DNA of 64,000 nt from Clostridia bacterium (GTDB lineage Bacteria; Bacillota; Clostridia; Oscillospirales; RGIG5554): NCBI GenBank assembly GCA_017507855.1, contig JAFWAE010000056.1:1-64000 (forward strand). Direction: 5' to 3'. Below, one piece after another: positions 62,691 to 64,000 of the stretch; within the stretch, counting starts at the first letter, position 1; each line of letters opens with the position of its first letter. The position numbers and the translations under genes were made by a program. Below the pieces are notes generated by a model. It saw only the letters and a list, made by a program, of their open reading frames with translations, had not been told where the DNA came from and did no database searches.

Positions 62691-62998
62691 TATTTTTCTT
62701 CACCTTCGGTGATCAACGCCGCACAAGGATCTTCCAGACGGCGGCGCAGGGTGGAGGAGGAGTAGGGGGAAAGGAGGATCAGCGAGGGACTGTGGTGCAG
62801 CCTTCCCGCGCAGATGCAAAATGATTTGGGAAGCTCGTCGCTGAGACTGCGGATACGCCCATCCTCCTCGGCCAAGCGCAGCGTGTCACGGGTCTTTTTT
62901 TGCACGCTGGCATTGTCCAGGTCAAAAACGCCCACAATATCCTTGGTGCGTATGCAAACGCCCTGTCCCAAATGCACGAACCAGCCGTTATGCCGCAA
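62690..62998 (-). CDS. remB: RemB-type DUF370 regulator
   Basis: About 102 residues. The DUF370 core WFVHLGQGVCIRTKDIVGVFDLDNA, then KKTRDTLRLAEEDGRIRSLSD and ELPKSFCICAGRLHHSPS, matches the RemA/RemB family; in Bacillus these act on biofilm-matrix gene expression, RemA as a DNA-binding protein. The start is a TTG at 62998: AAGGAGG lies 8 nt upstream and the conserved domain begins right after it. ATG 63049 would add residues that are not conserved and lacks a ribosome site. It is divergent from murB, the promoters partly overlapping. Confidence 0.82.
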   Translation of the reverse strand: MRHNGWFVHLGQGVCIRTKDIVGVFDLDNASVQKKTRDTLRLAEEDGRIRSLSDELPKSFCICAGRLHHSPSLILLSPYSSSTLRRRLEDPCAALITEGEEK

Positions 62999-63037
62999 AA
63001 GCTCCGCCTCCTTAAAGGTGAAAAATTTCAAAACACC

Positions 63038-63066
63038 TTGTTTTTGCAAAAAGGATATGGTACAAT
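63038..63066 (+). promoter_or_regulatory. Probable sigma-A promoter of murB
   Basis: TTGTTT (63038-63043) and TACAAT (63061-63066), spacer 17 nt, ~85 nt before the murB start. Confidence 0.55.
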
Positions 63067-63106
63067 TTGAATGAAAAGAAGTTTCCTTACGTATCCTTGT
63101 GGGGGA

Positions 63107-63135
63107 AGTATATCATATTTCTATTGAAATTGCAA
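63107..63135 (-). promoter_or_regulatory. Probable sigma-A promoter of remB
   Basis: On the minus strand TTGCAA (63130-63135) and TATACT (63107-63112), spacer 17 nt. It sits downstream of the murB promoter, so the two transcripts overlap by about 40 nt. Confidence 0.6.
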
Positions 63136-63151
63136 GAAAGGCGGGAGAAGG

Positions 63152-64000
63152 ATGGAATTTTTTTCTTTGGCAGAGCAGGAGCAGATCGCTGTAACTGCCC
63201 AAGCAGAGATGAGCCGCCTGACCACTTTCCGCATCGGAGGCCCCTGTCGGTGGCTGATGGAGCCGGATACGGAAGAAAAGCTGCTTCGCGCGCTGGCCTT
63301 GTGCAGGCAGACGAAAACGCCCCACATGCTGTTGGGCAACGGAAGCAACCTGCTGGTGTCCGATGAGGGCATTGACGGCGCGGTGATCCGCACCTGCCGC
63401 CTAAAAAGTATTATCCGAAACGAAAACCTCCTGACGGCCCAATGCGGTGTTCCGCTGAACGTGCTTTGCCGTTACGCGGCGGAAAACGGCCTTAGTGGGT
63501 TGGAATTTGCCTACGGGATCCCCGGTACGGTGGGGGGCGCGGCAGTCATGAACGCCGGGGCCTACGGCGGCGAGCTGGCCCAGGTCTGCACGGCTGTAAG
63601 GGCGGTGGACTCCTGTGGGACGGTGCACGTCTATCGCGGTGAGGAGCTGGGCTTCGGCTACCGCCGCAGCGCTTTTGCCGATAAAACCGTGCTCGACATT
63701 CAGGTGCAACTGCAACCCGACGAGCCCGGTGCGATCTTTGCCCGTATGGAGGACTATATGAACCGCCGCAGGGAAAAGCAACCCTTGGAGTGGCCCAGCG
63801 CGGGCAGTGTGTTTAAACGGCCTGAGGGCTATTTTGCCGGAGCCTTGATCGAGCAGGCGGGGCTGAAGGGGTGCTGTGTAGGCGGTGCCTGCGTCAGCGA
63901 AAAGCACGCCGGCTTTATCGTCAACAAGGGAGGCGCCACTTGTGGGGACGTGCGTGCTTTAATAGAGCAGGTGCGCCAAACGGTGCACAAGCAATTCGGT
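63152..64000 (+). CDS. murB: UDP-N-acetylenolpyruvoylglucosamine reductase (partial, runs off the right end)
   Basis: 283 codons are visible with no stop, so about 15-25 residues are missing. MurB is the FAD enzyme that reduces UDP-GlcNAc-enolpyruvate to UDP-MurNAc with NADPH, in peptidoglycan synthesis. The translation shows LTTFRIGGPCRWLMEP, LLGNGSNLLVSDEGIDG, EFAYGIPGTVGGAAVMNAGAYGGE, YRRSAF with the type II Tyr-Arg, and PSAGSVFKRPEGYFAG with the catalytic Ser. The type is IIb-like with a short insertion. ATG 63152 follows GGGAGAAGG. Confidence 0.93.
   Translation, partial: MEFFSLAEQEQIAVTAQAEMSRLTTFRIGGPCRWLMEPDTEEKLLRALALCRQTKTPHMLLGNGSNLLVSDEGIDGAVIRTCRLKSIIRNENLLTAQCGVPLNVLCRYAAENGLSGLEFAYGIPGTVGGAAVMNAGAYGGELAQVCTAVRAVDSCGTVHVYRGEELGFGYRRSAFADKTVLDIQVQLQPDEPGAIFARMEDYMNRRREKQPLEWPSAGSVFKRPEGYFAGALIEQAGLKGCCVGGACVSEKHAGFIVNKGGATCGDVRALIEQVRQTVHKQFG

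Overview
The window reads as chromosome of an anaerobic, spore-forming, moderately GC-rich member of the Clostridia (Bacillota). Sporulation genes (spoIIR, spoVFA/spoVFB), a RemB-type DUF370 gene, a three-subunit electron-bifurcating-type [FeFe] hydrogenase, formate-tetrahydrofolate ligase, indolepyruvate:ferredoxin oxidoreductase, a GTP-type PEP carboxykinase and an ECF-type thiamine transporter under a TPP riboswitch all fit this. No rRNA is present, so I do not name a genus. Coding density is high, and many genes are preceded by sigma-A promoters with 16-18 bp spacers.

Left edge (1-480): an array of short hairpins separated by ATGATG/CATCAT boxes, a bidirectional terminator and the orphan 3' end of a tRNA-Ser gene. 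0.5-10.7 kb: a hemolysin III-like membrane protein, spoIIR, a tandem pair of related unrecognised proteins (one lipoprotein, one without a signal), an SPFH/zinc-ribbon pair resembling Bacillus YdjI/YdjG, a DUF421/DUF4363 pair, an AEC transporter, a creatininase-family amidohydrolase and a YcxB-like protein. 10.7-16.8 kb (minus): a PLP lyase of the 'aluminium resistance' family, iorB-iorA, and a surface-glycan group (phosphodiester glycosidase, GT2-GtrA fusion).

17-27 kb: fhs-tsaE-tsaB-rpiB-upp-PRTase on the plus strand (one-carbon metabolism, t6A tRNA modification, nucleotide salvage), an XRE regulator, degV, the dipicolinate synthase genes behind a sigma-K-like promoter, and argS. 27-32.6 kb: two tandem ~900-residue lipoproteins, each with two beta-helix (pectate-lyase-like) domains. 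32.6-36.3 kb: a TSCPD protein, TPP riboswitch-thiT, then the most novel-looking item: a 98-residue peptide with a three-fold 12-residue LTEE repeat followed after 3 nt by a radical SAM/SPASM enzyme. galM closes this region.

36.3-50.7 kb is mostly minus strand: pckG; a lipid kinase-aminotransferase-trpS-tagO-like-unknown operon; mnmG; hisZ-hisG-hisD; a URO-D family protein; and a secreted protein with a C-terminal sorting-like signal. 50.9-64 kb is mostly plus strand: greA, lysS, an unknown membrane protein, hisC-hisB-hisA-hisI-hisE, hydC-hydB-hydA behind a structured leader, a phosphodiesterase, mscL, remB (minus) and murB, which runs off the right end. Histidine biosynthesis is split over two loci, and both IGP synthase genes (hisH, hisF) are absent from the window.
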